Below, piece after piece: positions 1-7,466 of a DNA stretch of 64,000 nt. The notes beneath the pieces are model-generated. The model was not told the DNA's origin. It ran no database searches and saw nothing but the letters and a program-made list of their open reading frames with translations. Numbering within the stretch: the stretch's first letter is position 1; each line of letters starts with the position of its first letter. The stretch lies in the NCBI GenBank assembly GCA_964631375.1, contig CAZVYQ010000003.1, positions 1 to 64,000 of the forward strand. Direction: 5' to 3'. A program made the position numbers and the translations under genes. Source of the DNA: JAAYYM01 sp964631375. Its GTDB lineage: Bacteria > Bacillota > Clostridia > Lachnospirales > Lachnospiraceae.

Positions 1-1499
1 ACTTCCTGTGTTGCCTCTTCCCTGCCAAGCTCTCCGACCATCTTTCCTTCATTCATGATGTAGATTCGGTCGCACATTCCGAGTATCTCAGGCAGTTCTG
101 ATGAAATCATGATCACTGATTTCCCTTCTGCTACCAGGTTGTTGATAATACAATAGATTTCATACTTTGCTCCGACATCAATTCCTCTCGTCGGCTCATC
201 AAGTATCAGTACATCCGGATCAGCAAACATCCACTTCGCCAACAATACCTTCTGCTGGTTTCCTCCGCTCAGGTTCCCTACGTTCTGCTCGATCGTAGGA
301 CATTTCGTCTTTAACTTCTCTTTATACTCTCCGGCTACTGCAACTTCCTTATCCTTATCGATGACTGACTTGCTGCTTACTGCCTCCAGATTCGCTAACG
401 TCGTGTTCACCCTGATCGGGTTCGACAGGATCAGTCCGTTTCCTTTTCTGTCCTCTGTTACATAGGCTAACTTATGGTCGATCGCCTGCTTTGGATTATG
501 TAATTCTACCTTCTCTCCGTTGATATACAGTTCTCCTGTGATGTTCGTTCCATAACTCTTTCCGAATACGCTCATCGCAAGCTCTGTTCTTCCGGCTCCC
601 ATCAGTCCTGAGATTCCTACGACCTCTCCCTTGCGGACTGTCAGTGATACATTATCCACTACCTTTCTCTCTGTATACAGTGGATGGTATACACTCCAGT
701 TCTTGATCTCCATTCCGATCTCACCGATATTGATCTTTTCCCTCTTAGGAAATCGGTCTGTCAGCTCTCGTCCTACCATTCCTTTGATGATTCGTTCCTC
801 ATCAATCGCTTCTTTTCCTTTATCCAATGTCTCGATTGTAGCTCCGTCTCTAAGAATCGTGATCTTATCCGCTACATACGATACTTCATTTAACTTATGG
901 GATATGATGATGGAGGTCATTCCCTCCTTCTTGAACTGCAGCAGCAGATCTAACAGTGCCTGTGAATCTGCTTCATTTAACGATGATGTCGGCTCGTCTA
1001 AGATCAGAAGCTTTGCCTTCTTTGCAAGTGCCTTCGCTATCTCTACTAACTGCTGCTTGCCGACACCTATATCTTTGATCAGAGTTCTCGAGGATTCCTG
1101 TAATCCTACCGTCCTCAGATATTCATTCGCTTTTCCATAGGTCTCATCCCAGTCGATCGCTGATTTCTTCCCTCTCTCGTTTCCGAGAAACATGTTCTCG
1201 CCGATCGTCAGGTATGGTACCAGGGCCAATTCCTGATGGATGATAACGATGCCCTTTTTCTCGCTATCCTTAATCGTCTGAAAGTTACAAACTTCTCCTT
1301 TGTATATGATATCTCCTTCATATGTTCCATGTGGATAGATACCGCTCAGTACGTTCATCAGTGTTGATTTGCCCGCACCGTTCTCACCTACAAGAGCATG
1401 TATCTCGCCCTCTTCTACCTTAAAATTTACGTTGTCAAGTGCCTTGACGCCGGGAAAGGTTTTGGTGATATTCTTCATCTCCAGTATTACATTCGCCAA
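1..1499 (-). CDS. mmsA: Multiple-sugar ABC transporter ATP-binding protein (MmsA/GguA/XylG type), 3' end cut by window
   Basis: The minus-strand frame is open from 1499 to the window edge (499 codons). It has two ABC cassettes: Walker A GENGAGKST and LLILDEPTSSL in the first half, signature LSGGNQQK and LILDEPTRGID in the second. This duplicated layout is the sugar-importer ATPase class (CUT2) of about 510 residues, so only some 10-15 codons should be missing. I chose the TTG at 1499 because AAGGAGGG lies 7 nt upstream and the protein then begins MANVILEMKNITKTF. An in-frame ATG at 1517 with a weaker AGGAG is the alternative. The usual ChvE-like binding-protein gene is not upstream; a decayed exporter gene is. 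The membrane component would lie beyond position 1. Confidence 0.9.
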   Translation of the reverse strand, partial: MANVILEMKNITKTFPGVKALDNVNFKVEEGEIHALVGENGAGKSTLMNVLSGIYPHGTYEGDIIYKGEVCNFQTIKDSEKKGIVIIHQELALVPYLTIGENMFLGNERGKKSAIDWDETYGKANEYLRTVGLQESSRTLIKDIGVGKQQLVEIAKALAKKAKLLILDEPTSSLNEADSQALLDLLLQFKKEGMTSIIISHKLNEVSYVADKITILRDGATIETLDKGKEAIDEERIIKGMVGRELTDRFPKREKINIGEIGMEIKNWSVYHPLYTERKVVDNVSLTVRKGEVVGISGLMGAGRTELAMSVFGKSYGTNITGELYINGEKVELHNPKQAIDHKLAYVTEDRKGNGLILSNPIRVNTTLANLEAVSSKSVIDKDKEVAVAGEYKEKLKTKCPTIEQNVGNLSGGNQQKVLLAKWMFADPDVLILDEPTRGIDVGAKYEIYCIINNLVAEGKSVIMISSELPEILGMCDRIYIMNEGKMVGELGREEATQE

Positions 1500-1590
1500 C
1501 CGTAAGCCCTCCTTCATACATTCTCCTAATACCTTAACTAGTTTAACAAATATAGGGTAAGAGGGCAATATGACATTATTGCAATCTGTT

Positions 1591-1661
1591 AGCACATTTT
1601 TGTGATTAGGAAGCAATACCGAAAGTCTGGAGGCGTTGCTTCCTAATCACAAAAATGTGCT
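1591..1661. repeat. Perfect 26-bp inverted repeat, 19-nt loop
   Basis: Arms 1591-1616 and 1636-1661 are exact reverse complements (AGCACATTTTTGTG... / ...CACAAAAATGTGCT) around a 19-nt loop. No T-run follows either arm, so it does not read as an ordinary intrinsic terminator. It sits between the decayed permease and mmsA. It could be a mobile palindromic repeat or a transcript-stabilising or regulatory hairpin in the mmsA leader. Confidence 0.85.
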
Positions 1662-1692
1662 CCTTACATTACACCCGGGACATGTTTTCTCT

Positions 1693-2060
1693 TCACTCCG
1701 CCAGTCTCTGTTTCCCGGCAAAATACCAAAACACTCCTCCGACCACCAACAAATTGATTCCAATCACAACAACTCTCTCCAGTTCACCCTCCATTAACGG
1801 TTGGTTCATCAAATCATTGATCTGCTGCGAATATAAAAACCTCGAAACCTTTCCAATATCCTGATTAAAATTAGATAACATCGGTCCAAAAGAAAGAAGC
1901 AGTCCCAATGGTACGGCTGTCGCATTTGCTCCGGAATCGCAGAATTCATCACTGCCGCCACAAGCGGATATACAAAAAACATAATCAGAATCTCTCGGTT
2001 TTTGATCACATCCTTTATCTGGTTGAGCCATAACGCCCTAATCGTTCTGCCCATCGTCAT
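1693..2060 (-). pseudogene. ABC-2 type exporter permease, internally deleted and frameshifted
   Basis: Translation from ATG 2060 gives MTMGRTIRALWLNQIKD and a first membrane segment (LIMFFVYPLVAAVMN), a typical ABC-2 permease N-terminus, then leaves frame near 1915. Another frame down to 1693 then carries a permease-like C-terminus (AVPLGLLLSFGPMLSNFN, VVVIGINLLVVGG). The two pieces total about 120 residues, against 220-400 for intact relatives, so most of the central membrane domain has been lost. The start overlaps the ATPase stop as ATGA and has a GAGGGG ribosome site, so it was the last gene of the operon. It is unlikely to make a working channel. Confidence 0.75.
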
Positions 2061-2905
2061 AGTAATCCCCTCCCCGTCAATGAAATGAAAACCGTCTCCA
2101 GTGTAGGCTCTGATGAATGAATAGACAAGACACAATTACCGTCAAAGCATGCTGCAATCTCCTGTGCACTTTCCTTTGCGTTTGGAAAAACAACCTCGGA
2201 ACCATCCTTTTTTAAAATATAGACTTTATTCTCGTTATTATGCTTTCTACAAATCTCAGCCGGATTACCATACTCTACAATTGTACCCTCATTCAACAGT
2301 GCAATATTATCACAGAGTTTTGTCGCCTCCTCCATATCATGTGTTGTCAGGAAGATCGTAGTTCCCGCCTCTCGCAGTTCAAAGATTAATTCATGGATTC
2401 TGGCAGTTGTCACCGGGTCCAGACCACTTGTCGGTTCGTCTAAGAACAACAAGGTCGGATGATGCAAAATCGCTCTTGCCAATACCAGTCTTTGTTTCAT
2501 TCCTTTTGATAATTTTCCGGCTGCTGTCTTCATAGCATCCTGCAGTTGCACATATTCCGTAACCTCATGAATTCTTTCCATAGAAATACCATGAATTCTT
2601 GCAAATAATAACAGATTATCATAGCTGCTCAGCCTGTTATATAGTCCACTGTCATCCAGCACCATACCCATCTGCTCATACTCTCGATCTGTTAGTCTGT
2701 GACTATCCTTGCCAAGCACTACTGCCTCTCCAAGATAACTCCTGATCTGACCTGTTAATATTTTAATTAAGGTTGTTTTGCCTGCTCCTGACGGACCCAA
2801 AAGTCCAAATATCTCCCCCTTACTGATGCTAAAGGAGACATCACTTAATACTTCATGTGCACCAAATCGCTTGGTCACATGATTTAACTCTATCATATAA
2901 TCCAT
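2057..2905 (-). CDS. ABC exporter ATP-binding protein
   Basis: A 282-residue cytoplasmic ABC ATPase of the drug/bacteriocin/lantibiotic exporter type. Walker A is GPSGAGKTT near residue 38, the signature is LSKGMKQRL, Walker B is LLFLDEPTSGLDP, and the H-loop is TTHDMEEA. The ATG at 2905 (MDYMIELNHVTKRF) has GGAGAG 7 nt upstream; an in-frame TTG 15 nt earlier lacks a site. It follows LytTR and DUF3021 genes on the same strand and overlaps the permease remnant by 4 nt. All ATPase motifs look intact even though its permease partner is broken, so it is either without function, pairs with a permease encoded elsewhere, or the damage is recent. Confidence 0.88.
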   Translation of the reverse strand: MDYMIELNHVTKRFGAHEVLSDVSFSISKGEIFGLLGPSGAGKTTLIKILTGQIRSYLGEAVVLGKDSHRLTDREYEQMGMVLDDSGLYNRLSSYDNLLLFARIHGISMERIHEVTEYVQLQDAMKTAAGKLSKGMKQRLVLARAILHHPTLLFLDEPTSGLDPVTTARIHELIFELREAGTTIFLTTHDMEEATKLCDNIALLNEGTIVEYGNPAEICRKHNNENKVYILKKDGSEVVFPNAKESAQEIAACFDGNCVLSIHSSEPTLETVFISLTGRGLL

Positions 2906-2960
2906 TTTCAATCTCTCCAATCTCTAATCAACCTGATAGTATCCGAACAAATCAAACCTA

Positions 2961-3467
2961 TCATTCATCTTCCGTTTCATTCAGATGTTCTGTTTCCTGC
3001 TTTTCTTTATATCTCTCCAGCAGTTCATTATACTTTTTGTTATCAACCTTTGTCTTGATCACTGATACTACTACGCTTGCCAAAAAGCATATACTAAAAG
3101 CCGCAATAAAACCAATCCAGCCGGGCACAAAATCCGCCGGAAACCATTTGAATTTGATAATAAAGATCGCCATAACCATTACAATACTTAGCATCATCAA
3201 AATCATACGCAATATAAATATCATATTCTTAAATATCTTATCTGATAAAAACAAATCGTTTAGAAGGGCAATGAGCAGATCTGCTATACACAACTGTAGT
3301 AAAGTCTCATAAGTAATACCAACTCCCCCAAGCTTAAACATCGTGGAATACGGCATAGATGCTTCTCCTCCAAATACCCCCACTACTGCTACAATCATGA
3401 CATTGACTCCAAAGATAACAAGGAATCTTGTAAAGAAAGGGAAAAAACCTGTTTGATTCTCCTGCAT
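2961..3467 (-). CDS. DUF3021 family four-helix membrane protein
   Basis: The 168-residue product has about four hydrophobic helices (residues ~8-30, ~52-75, ~82-106, ~116-138) and a charged C-terminal tail rich in Lys and Glu. Size, topology and position directly after a LytTR regulator match the DUF3021 family, which is typically encoded with LytTR proteins and an ABC exporter. The start ATG at 3467 follows the LytTR stop immediately (TAGATG) and has GGGGGTG 6 nt upstream. It probably modulates the LytTR partner at the membrane, by analogy with family organisation rather than from any residue seen here. Confidence 0.75.
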   Translation of the reverse strand: MQENQTGFFPFFTRFLVIFGVNVMIVAVVGVFGGEASMPYSTMFKLGGVGITYETLLQLCIADLLIALLNDLFLSDKIFKNMIFILRMILMMLSIVMVMAIFIIKFKWFPADFVPGWIGFIAAFSICFLASVVVSVIKTKVDNKKYNELLERYKEKQETEHLNETEDE

Positions 3468-3908
3468 CTATTTCACCCCCAGTATCTGTTTGATCGTAAT
3501 TGCATATTGTCTTGATACAATCAGCTTCTCATTATTATTCATAGTCACCAATATCCTTCCATCCAGATCCGGCTTCAATGCTTTGATCTGATTGAAATTA
3601 ATAATCGTAGATTTACCTGCACGGAAAAAGCCGTGTGAAGACAGCTGTTCCTCCAGCTCGTACAGTTTCAACGGTGTCTCATACACATCCTTACCGGTAT
3701 AAAAGAACGTCTTCTTATCTACCGTATCAATGTACAGAATCTTGCCTGCTTCAAGTATGTAAGTCTCATGATTCTTCATTCCTGTCAGTTTGCAATCCAA
3801 TACACGCAGCATTGCAATCAGTTTCAGTATCTCATCATTTGTCTGTTTGCAATTGATAATGATTTCCGTATCCTGCAGGTTCGGATCCTCATTGATCTGT
3901 ATCTTCAA
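3468..3908 (-). CDS. LytTR-family DNA-binding regulator
   Basis: A 146-residue protein with a short N-terminal region and a C-terminal LytTR domain (about residues 45-143). It carries the expected pattern: ILYIDTVDKKTFFYT, LYELEEQL, the conserved GFFRAGKSTIINFNQI (usually FxRxHxSxIVN), and a GRILVTMNN...LIVSRQY strand pair. There is no receiver domain, as usual for LytTR proteins paired with DUF3021. Translation appears to start at TTG 3908, with AGAGGCGG about 8 nt upstream; no closer ATG fits. It heads the operon LytTR, DUF3021, ABC ATPase, permease remnant and probably regulates it. Confidence 0.85.
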   Translation of the reverse strand: MKIQINEDPNLQDTEIIINCKQTNDEILKLIAMLRVLDCKLTGMKNHETYILEAGKILYIDTVDKKTFFYTGKDVYETPLKLYELEEQLSSHGFFRAGKSTIINFNQIKALKPDLDGRILVTMNNNEKLIVSRQYAITIKQILGVK

Positions 3909-3959
3909 TCGTACACCGCCTCTCAGTAAAAATTCTCAAGAATTAACTATATCATAAGA

Positions 3960-3988
3960 AAAAAGCCCCGCACGTGCAAGGGCTTTTT
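3960..3988 (-). terminator. Intrinsic terminator of the ECF sigma operon
   Basis: Arms AAAAAGCCC (3960-3968) and GGGCTTTTT (3980-3988) form a stem that on the minus strand is followed by T-rich sequence. It lies downstream of the last gene of the operon ending at 4078. Confidence 0.8.
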
Positions 3989-4077
3989 CCTAAGTTACGT
4001 ATTTCATTGATTAAGTTGACGTTATCAGCTTCTGTTCTTTGTTTGGTTCGCATGATCATCCTTCATTCCCAATTTTC

Positions 4078-4383
4078 TCAAAATACAAAATGAATCGAAT
4101 TGTCAAGTGCGATCGATAATGCTCCCATACACATTGAAAAGCATACCAGTATCATCGTTAAAAAGATTGCAGTTTTGTCATAGACAAAGGAAACATCCTC
4201 TCTTGTTCGCAAATTACTAAGCAATATTTCAACACCAAGCAGCACAAATACCAGTGGCCATGCACGAATGATCATCATATAGGATAACATCGGGAAGATT
4301 AAATGTGCAAGGTAGGCAATCCCTACTGCAATCAATGTAATTCCAAGTGTGACAGTTCCAACCTTATGAATCTTAGTTGACAT
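4078..4383 (-). CDS. Small membrane protein of the ECF sigma operon (LiaF/PspC-like membrane region)
   Basis: A 101-residue protein with three likely membrane helices (about 8-30, 36-54 and 70-92), the central one being MIIRAWPLVFVLLGVEILL. The RAWPLVFVLLGVEIL stretch resembles the two-helix membrane units of LiaI/LiaF-type envelope stress proteins, but the soluble LiaF domain is absent. It is the fourth and last gene behind an ECF sigma factor, 18 nt after the preceding gene and before a terminator at 3960-3988. An envelope-sensing role is inferred from context only. Confidence 0.6.
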   Translation of the reverse strand: MSTKIHKVGTVTLGITLIAVGIAYLAHLIFPMLSYMMIIRAWPLVFVLLGVEILLSNLRTREDVSFVYDKTAIFLTMILVCFSMCMGALSIALDNSIHFVF

Positions 4384-4401
4384 AACTTTCTCCTCTCCAC
4401 A

Positions 4402-4974
4402 TTATACCTCATCGGTTGAGTGATCCTCTAGTGCATCTAATTCTTTTTTCTTGCCTCGAATCAGCATGATTCCTGCTACAACGATCAGTCCTCCAAGCAG
4501 TACTCTTGGTACAAATCTAAAAACAGGCCTGATATACTGTTCCATAAAAACCTCATTCAGCGTGCGATACAACAAGCTCTCCAATGCATTCCAAAGAGCT
4601 GTGACTCCGATCAAGACTAACACAATACCTGTATAAGTTCTCACCTTATGAGATGCCCAGATGTTCTTGAGATCCTCATCGGAATTACTAAAGAAATAAT
4701 GATCTCGCAGTGCATAAAATTCTTCATCAGGCATAGCAACCATATTGTGTACATGGCAAAAGCTATAGAACCACAAAACCGGAATAAAGATCATCAACAC
4801 TCCTGTTTCCGTAATCGCAGATGAAGCAATCAGTGCCATTGATGCCAGCAACAAACTGATGCCCTGTTTATAGAATCCCAAAAACATCTCTCCGCACCCC
4901 GGCCACAATGAGAAAACAAAGAGCCAAAACCCACGTTTCTTTATAATAGTTGTATTTTGTGTCGTATTATTCAT
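4402..4974 (-). CDS. Five-helix membrane protein of the ECF sigma operon
   Basis: I do not recognise a characterised family. The 190-residue product has a short polar N-terminus and hydrophobic helices near residues 14-34, 38-56, 58-76, 114-134 and 155-174, with a cytoplasmic-looking loop at ~80-112 and a charged tail (RGKKKELDALEDHSTDEV). The first part (FSLWPGCGEMFLGFYKQG) resembles TM2-type small membrane domains. I chose the ATG at 4974, 8 nt after GGAGG; the upstream gene ends at 4967, so the two overlap by 8 nt and are probably translationally coupled. Together with its neighbours it is a candidate sensor or target of the sigma factor. Confidence 0.6.
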   Translation of the reverse strand: MNNTTQNTTIIKKRGFWLFVFSLWPGCGEMFLGFYKQGISLLLASMALIASSAITETGVLMIFIPVLWFYSFCHVHNMVAMPDEEFYALRDHYFFSNSDEDLKNIWASHKVRTYTGIVLVLIGVTALWNALESLLYRTLNEVFMEQYIRPVFRFVPRVLLGGLIVVAGIMLIRGKKKELDALEDHSTDEV

Positions 4975-5395
4975 TTTCATTACCTCCATGAAATGTTTGT
5001 TTAATATTTTCTTTGATTCGATCGACAGATTCCCGAAAATCTGATCGCTGCTCCATAAATACATTGGAAATCTCTGTCCTGGTAGTCTCAATCGGCTGTT
5101 TAATTCCCTGATAGCTTTTATCAATATTGAGATGGATATTGGGTACTACCAGCAAGAGAATCAGAGTGCAAATCATAGCAGCGGATATCTTCATTGTATA
5201 GAAAAACATCAGCATTCTTTTTGATATCTGTCTGGTATGAACCTCTATCTGCATCGGGAGCTGTATCTGTATGCTTTGGCTCTTTTCCACAATGTCATCC
5301 TTAAGATAATGTGGTGCCGTGATTATATCCTGCTCTGCGATTCTAATCAATTCATCAACCGACATATCCTCTAATTTTTTGAAATTATCCTGCAT
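4967..5395 (-). CDS. Single-pass membrane protein, candidate anti-sigma factor
   Basis: The 142-residue product has an N-terminal soluble part (~60 residues, including MSVDELIRIAEQDIITAPHY), one membrane helix at about 62-84 and an extracytoplasmic C-terminal part of about 55 residues with charged helical sequence (RTEISNVFMEQRSDFRES). A cytoplasmic segment plus one helix immediately downstream of an ECF sigma gene is the usual anti-sigma layout, but I see no zinc-binding HxxxCxxC motif, so it is not a ZAS-type protein. The ATG at 5395 has AGGAGG 7 nt upstream and overlaps the sigma gene by 11 nt, which suggests coupled, balanced synthesis. Confidence 0.6.
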   Translation of the reverse strand: MQDNFKKLEDMSVDELIRIAEQDIITAPHYLKDDIVEKSQSIQIQLPMQIEVHTRQISKRMLMFFYTMKISAAMICTLILLLVVPNIHLNIDKSYQGIKQPIETTRTEISNVFMEQRSDFRESVDRIKENIKQTFHGGNENE

Positions 5396-5960
5396 GTATT
5401 TGCCTCCTTTCATTCAAGTTTTCTCCAAAATCCTCTTCATCCAGAATGCCTCTGAGCATCCCCTTCGCGCGAAATATCTGTGTCCGTATGGTTTTGTCAT
5501 TCCGATTCAGGCTGACAGCCAGTTCCTCTATAGAACGTTCTTCATAGAAATAAGCCAGTGCCACCTCATCATAGGGTGGAGACAAACTGTTGCATGCTGC
5601 CCGTAACTGGTCTCTGACTGATTGCTCGAGACAGATTTTCTCCGGAGAATTAGTCTGTCCATTTGCCTCGAGTGTTAAGAAGAAGGCGTCCTCTGTCGGC
5701 ACATTTCGTGCATCTGCTCTTTTCAGATAATCCAGACATTTGTTCTTGGCGATCTTGCATAGCCAGGCTTTCAGGTTCTCACCATCAAATTTCGAGAGAT
5801 TTCTGTAGGCGGACAGAAACGTTTCCTGTGTCAGATCTTCTGCATCAAAATAATTATTTGTGAACTTAAAGCATATCGTAAAGATCAGATTCTGATAGGA
5901 ATCAATCATATGCTCAAGCTGTTGTTGCTCATTAATTCTCTCCGCCTCCCCTCCAAACAA
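5385..5960 (-). CDS. ECF-type RNA polymerase sigma factor (sigma-70 family)
   Basis: A 191-residue two-domain sigma factor. Region 2 covers residues ~20-85, with FDAEDLTQETFLSAY (-10 recognition/core binding) and KAWLCKIAKNKCLDYLK. Region 4 covers ~117-172, with the helix-turn-helix sequence ERSIEELAVSLNRNDKTIRTQ, ending in IFRAKGMLR. There is no region 1 or 3, as expected for ECF factors. The start is uncertain: TTG at 5960 is the only usable start that keeps all of region 2, with AAGGAG 11 nt upstream. It leads a four-gene operon of membrane proteins. Confidence 0.85.
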   Translation of the reverse strand: MFGGEAERINEQQQLEHMIDSYQNLIFTICFKFTNNYFDAEDLTQETFLSAYRNLSKFDGENLKAWLCKIAKNKCLDYLKRADARNVPTEDAFFLTLEANGQTNSPEKICLEQSVRDQLRAACNSLSPPYDEVALAYFYEERSIEELAVSLNRNDKTIRTQIFRAKGMLRGILDEEDFGENLNERRQIHAG

Positions 5961-6088
5961 TCAGGAATGCACTCCTTCTTGTTTGTTCTCACATGATAGA
6001 ACGAGGTAATGAAGTTATTTATTTCAAAAATCTCAAAAAAATATGTTCTGAAGAACTTCTGGTTATAAATTGTGCGAATTTCTTCATT

Positions 6089-6345
6089 TTTTTGCTTTTG
6101 GCTTGCTCGGCTTTTGCTTTTTGGTATTGAGAGACTGAANNNNNNNNNNNNNNNNNNNNNNNNNNNNNNNNNNNNNNNNNNNNNNNNNNNNNNNNNNNNN
6201 NNNNNNNNNNNNNNNNNNNNNNNNNNNNNNNNNNNNNNNGATTGTAAATATATTTTTGTTTTTGACTTGCTCGGCTTTTGCTTTTTGGTATTGAGAGACT
6301 GAAATGACAGTTCAATACCAAATCTTCTGCCGGATTGTAAATAAA
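6089..6345. repeat. Tandem intergenic repeats (about 93 bp unit) broken by an assembly gap
   Basis: The stretch from 6102 (CTTGCTCGGCTTTTGCTTTT... to GAGAGACTGAA) is repeated exactly from 6266, and GATTGTAAATA occurs at 6240 and again at 6333, giving a unit near 93 bp. Each unit contains TTTGGTATTGA (6284-6294) facing TCAATACCAAA (6312-6322), an 11-bp hairpin with a further ACTG/CAGT pairing inside. The rest of the 5961-6465 intergenic region is AT-rich with no gene that I can support. The true copy number is unknown because of the gap. Confidence 0.75.
6140..6239. other. Assembly gap (100 N)
   Basis: One hundred consecutive N bases, flanked on both sides by copies of the same repeat; the round length suggests an arbitrary scaffold placeholder rather than a measured distance. 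Confidence 0.99.
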
Positions 6346-6465
6346 TGTGATTTTCTGTTTTATTGTTGTTCCAATTACTTTAGAATTTCTTCTTTAATTA
6401 ATATTCCATATATGTCTCAAAAAAGCTCCTTATACTACTTAGCACCTCTCACTTATTGAATACTC

Positions 6466-7086
6466 TCACAAAAATGATAAAAAGTAAGGTTCTTGATCTT
6501 TGTGCTTCCTCACCATCGGAAAATTCTCATTTATGTAGGCGTATCTGAAACAGTTCTCATGATGATCATTTATGATTCCACAAGCCTGTAAATGTGAATA
6601 TATAACAACCGGTCCTAAATATTTGAATCCTCTCTTCTTGAGATCCTTGCTAATTCTATTGGACAGTCCATTCTGTGCCGGAACGTTCCCTTTTTGATGT
6701 CCCATATATAAGATCGTTTTTCCTTTTGAATAGCCCCACAGGTAATCATCAAAGGAGCCATATTCTTCTCTAATTTCGATAAATCTTTTAGCATTATTTA
6801 TTACAGCCCTAACCTTTCTCTCAGATTTTATCATCCCCGAATAAGCCAGTATTCTTGCTATGTCATCCTCTTTATACTCAGCGATTTCGTTAAAATCAAA
6901 GTTACTAAAACATAAACGAAATATCTCTCTTTTTTCAACCATAAGATTCCAGCTCAAGCCACACTGCATGACCTCTAACATTAGATATTCAAACTGAGTT
7001 CGATCATCATGAATAGGAATCCCCCACTCCTCATCATGATAATGAATCATTTTTTCACTTACTTTTCCCCAATCACATCGTTGCAT
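6466..7086 (-). CDS. tag: DNA-3-methyladenine glycosylase I
   Basis: A 206-residue base-excision repair enzyme that removes 3-methyladenine from alkylated DNA. It starts with the family hallmark RCDWGKVSEKMIHYHDEEWG, has GLSWNLMVEKRE for the base-binding region, and ends with GIINDHHENC. The N-terminal Cys, the first His and the C-terminal HHENC His/Cys correspond to the structural zinc ligands of Tag. The ATG at 7086 has GGAGGAG just upstream. The gene overlaps the 3' end of a truncated ATPase remnant, so its ribosome site lies inside that remnant. It is the only obvious DNA repair gene in this part of the window. Confidence 0.93.
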   Translation of the reverse strand: MQRCDWGKVSEKMIHYHDEEWGIPIHDDRTQFEYLMLEVMQCGLSWNLMVEKREIFRLCFSNFDFNEIAEYKEDDIARILAYSGMIKSERKVRAVINNAKRFIEIREEYGSFDDYLWGYSKGKTILYMGHQKGNVPAQNGLSNRISKDLKKRGFKYLGPVVIYSHLQACGIINDHHENCFRYAYINENFPMVRKHKDQEPYFLSFL

Positions 7087-7312
7087 ACTTCTCCTCCATA
7101 TTCACATCTTTAGTGGTTTCAAAAAACTGCTTATACTCTTCGTTTTCATCGAAGTTGAAATAAGCTGTATTTTTGTAATAACGTCTGCCTAACTCTTTCA
7201 GAATCCATGTTTTACCGGCCTGGCGTACACCTTTTAAGATGAGTGGTTTTCGATAAGGAGAGGTCTTCCATTCCAATAATTTGTTTAAAATGAGTCGTTC
7301 CATGCTCTCCAT
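7073..7312 (-). pseudogene. N-terminal fragment of an AAA/DUF4143-type ATPase
   Basis: Seventy-nine codons matching only the first ~70 residues of the AAA_14/DUF4143 family: RKPLILKGVRQAGKTWILKELG is the Walker A region and YFNFDENEEYKQFF the following strand. Intact members are 400-440 residues with a C-terminal nuclease-like DUF4143 domain; here the frame stops inside the tag ribosome site. The last residues (MEEKYATM) are probably not native. It is a relic, unlike the complete relative at 8013-9272, with which it shares only family-level similarity. Confidence 0.7.
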
Positions 7313-7466
7313 CCTCTCACACTTTTATGCACATTTATGTGCTTGTATATCACACTTTTATTATGAAATGCTTGTCAAGAATTCCAACATCAATTACCTT
7401 TTTCTTTATTAGTCTGTATTACTTACTGTTTGTGATCTCATTGGTTGCTCAGAGAAAAATAGTGCT

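Noticed and set aside
631..1560. Plus-strand open frames opposite the mmsA gene (for example 631-1140)
   Set aside because: They are shadows of the minus-strand ABC ATPase; no ribosome site and no recognisable domain.
1591..1661. Intrinsic terminator
   Set aside because: The stem is very strong but no T-run follows on either strand, and the loop is 19 nt.
4010..4077. Small frame MKDDHANQTKNRS after the ECF operon
   Set aside because: Thirteen codons, no good ribosome site, lies between the last gene and the terminator.
6019..6321. Protein frame crossing the N gap
   Set aside because: It exists only because N codons carry no stops; flanking parts are repeat-derived.
6089..6345. CRISPR array at the repeats flanking the gap
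   Set aside because: The repeat unit is about 93 bp and continuous with no regular 25-40 nt spacers, the flanking sequence is itself repeated, and no cas genes are near.
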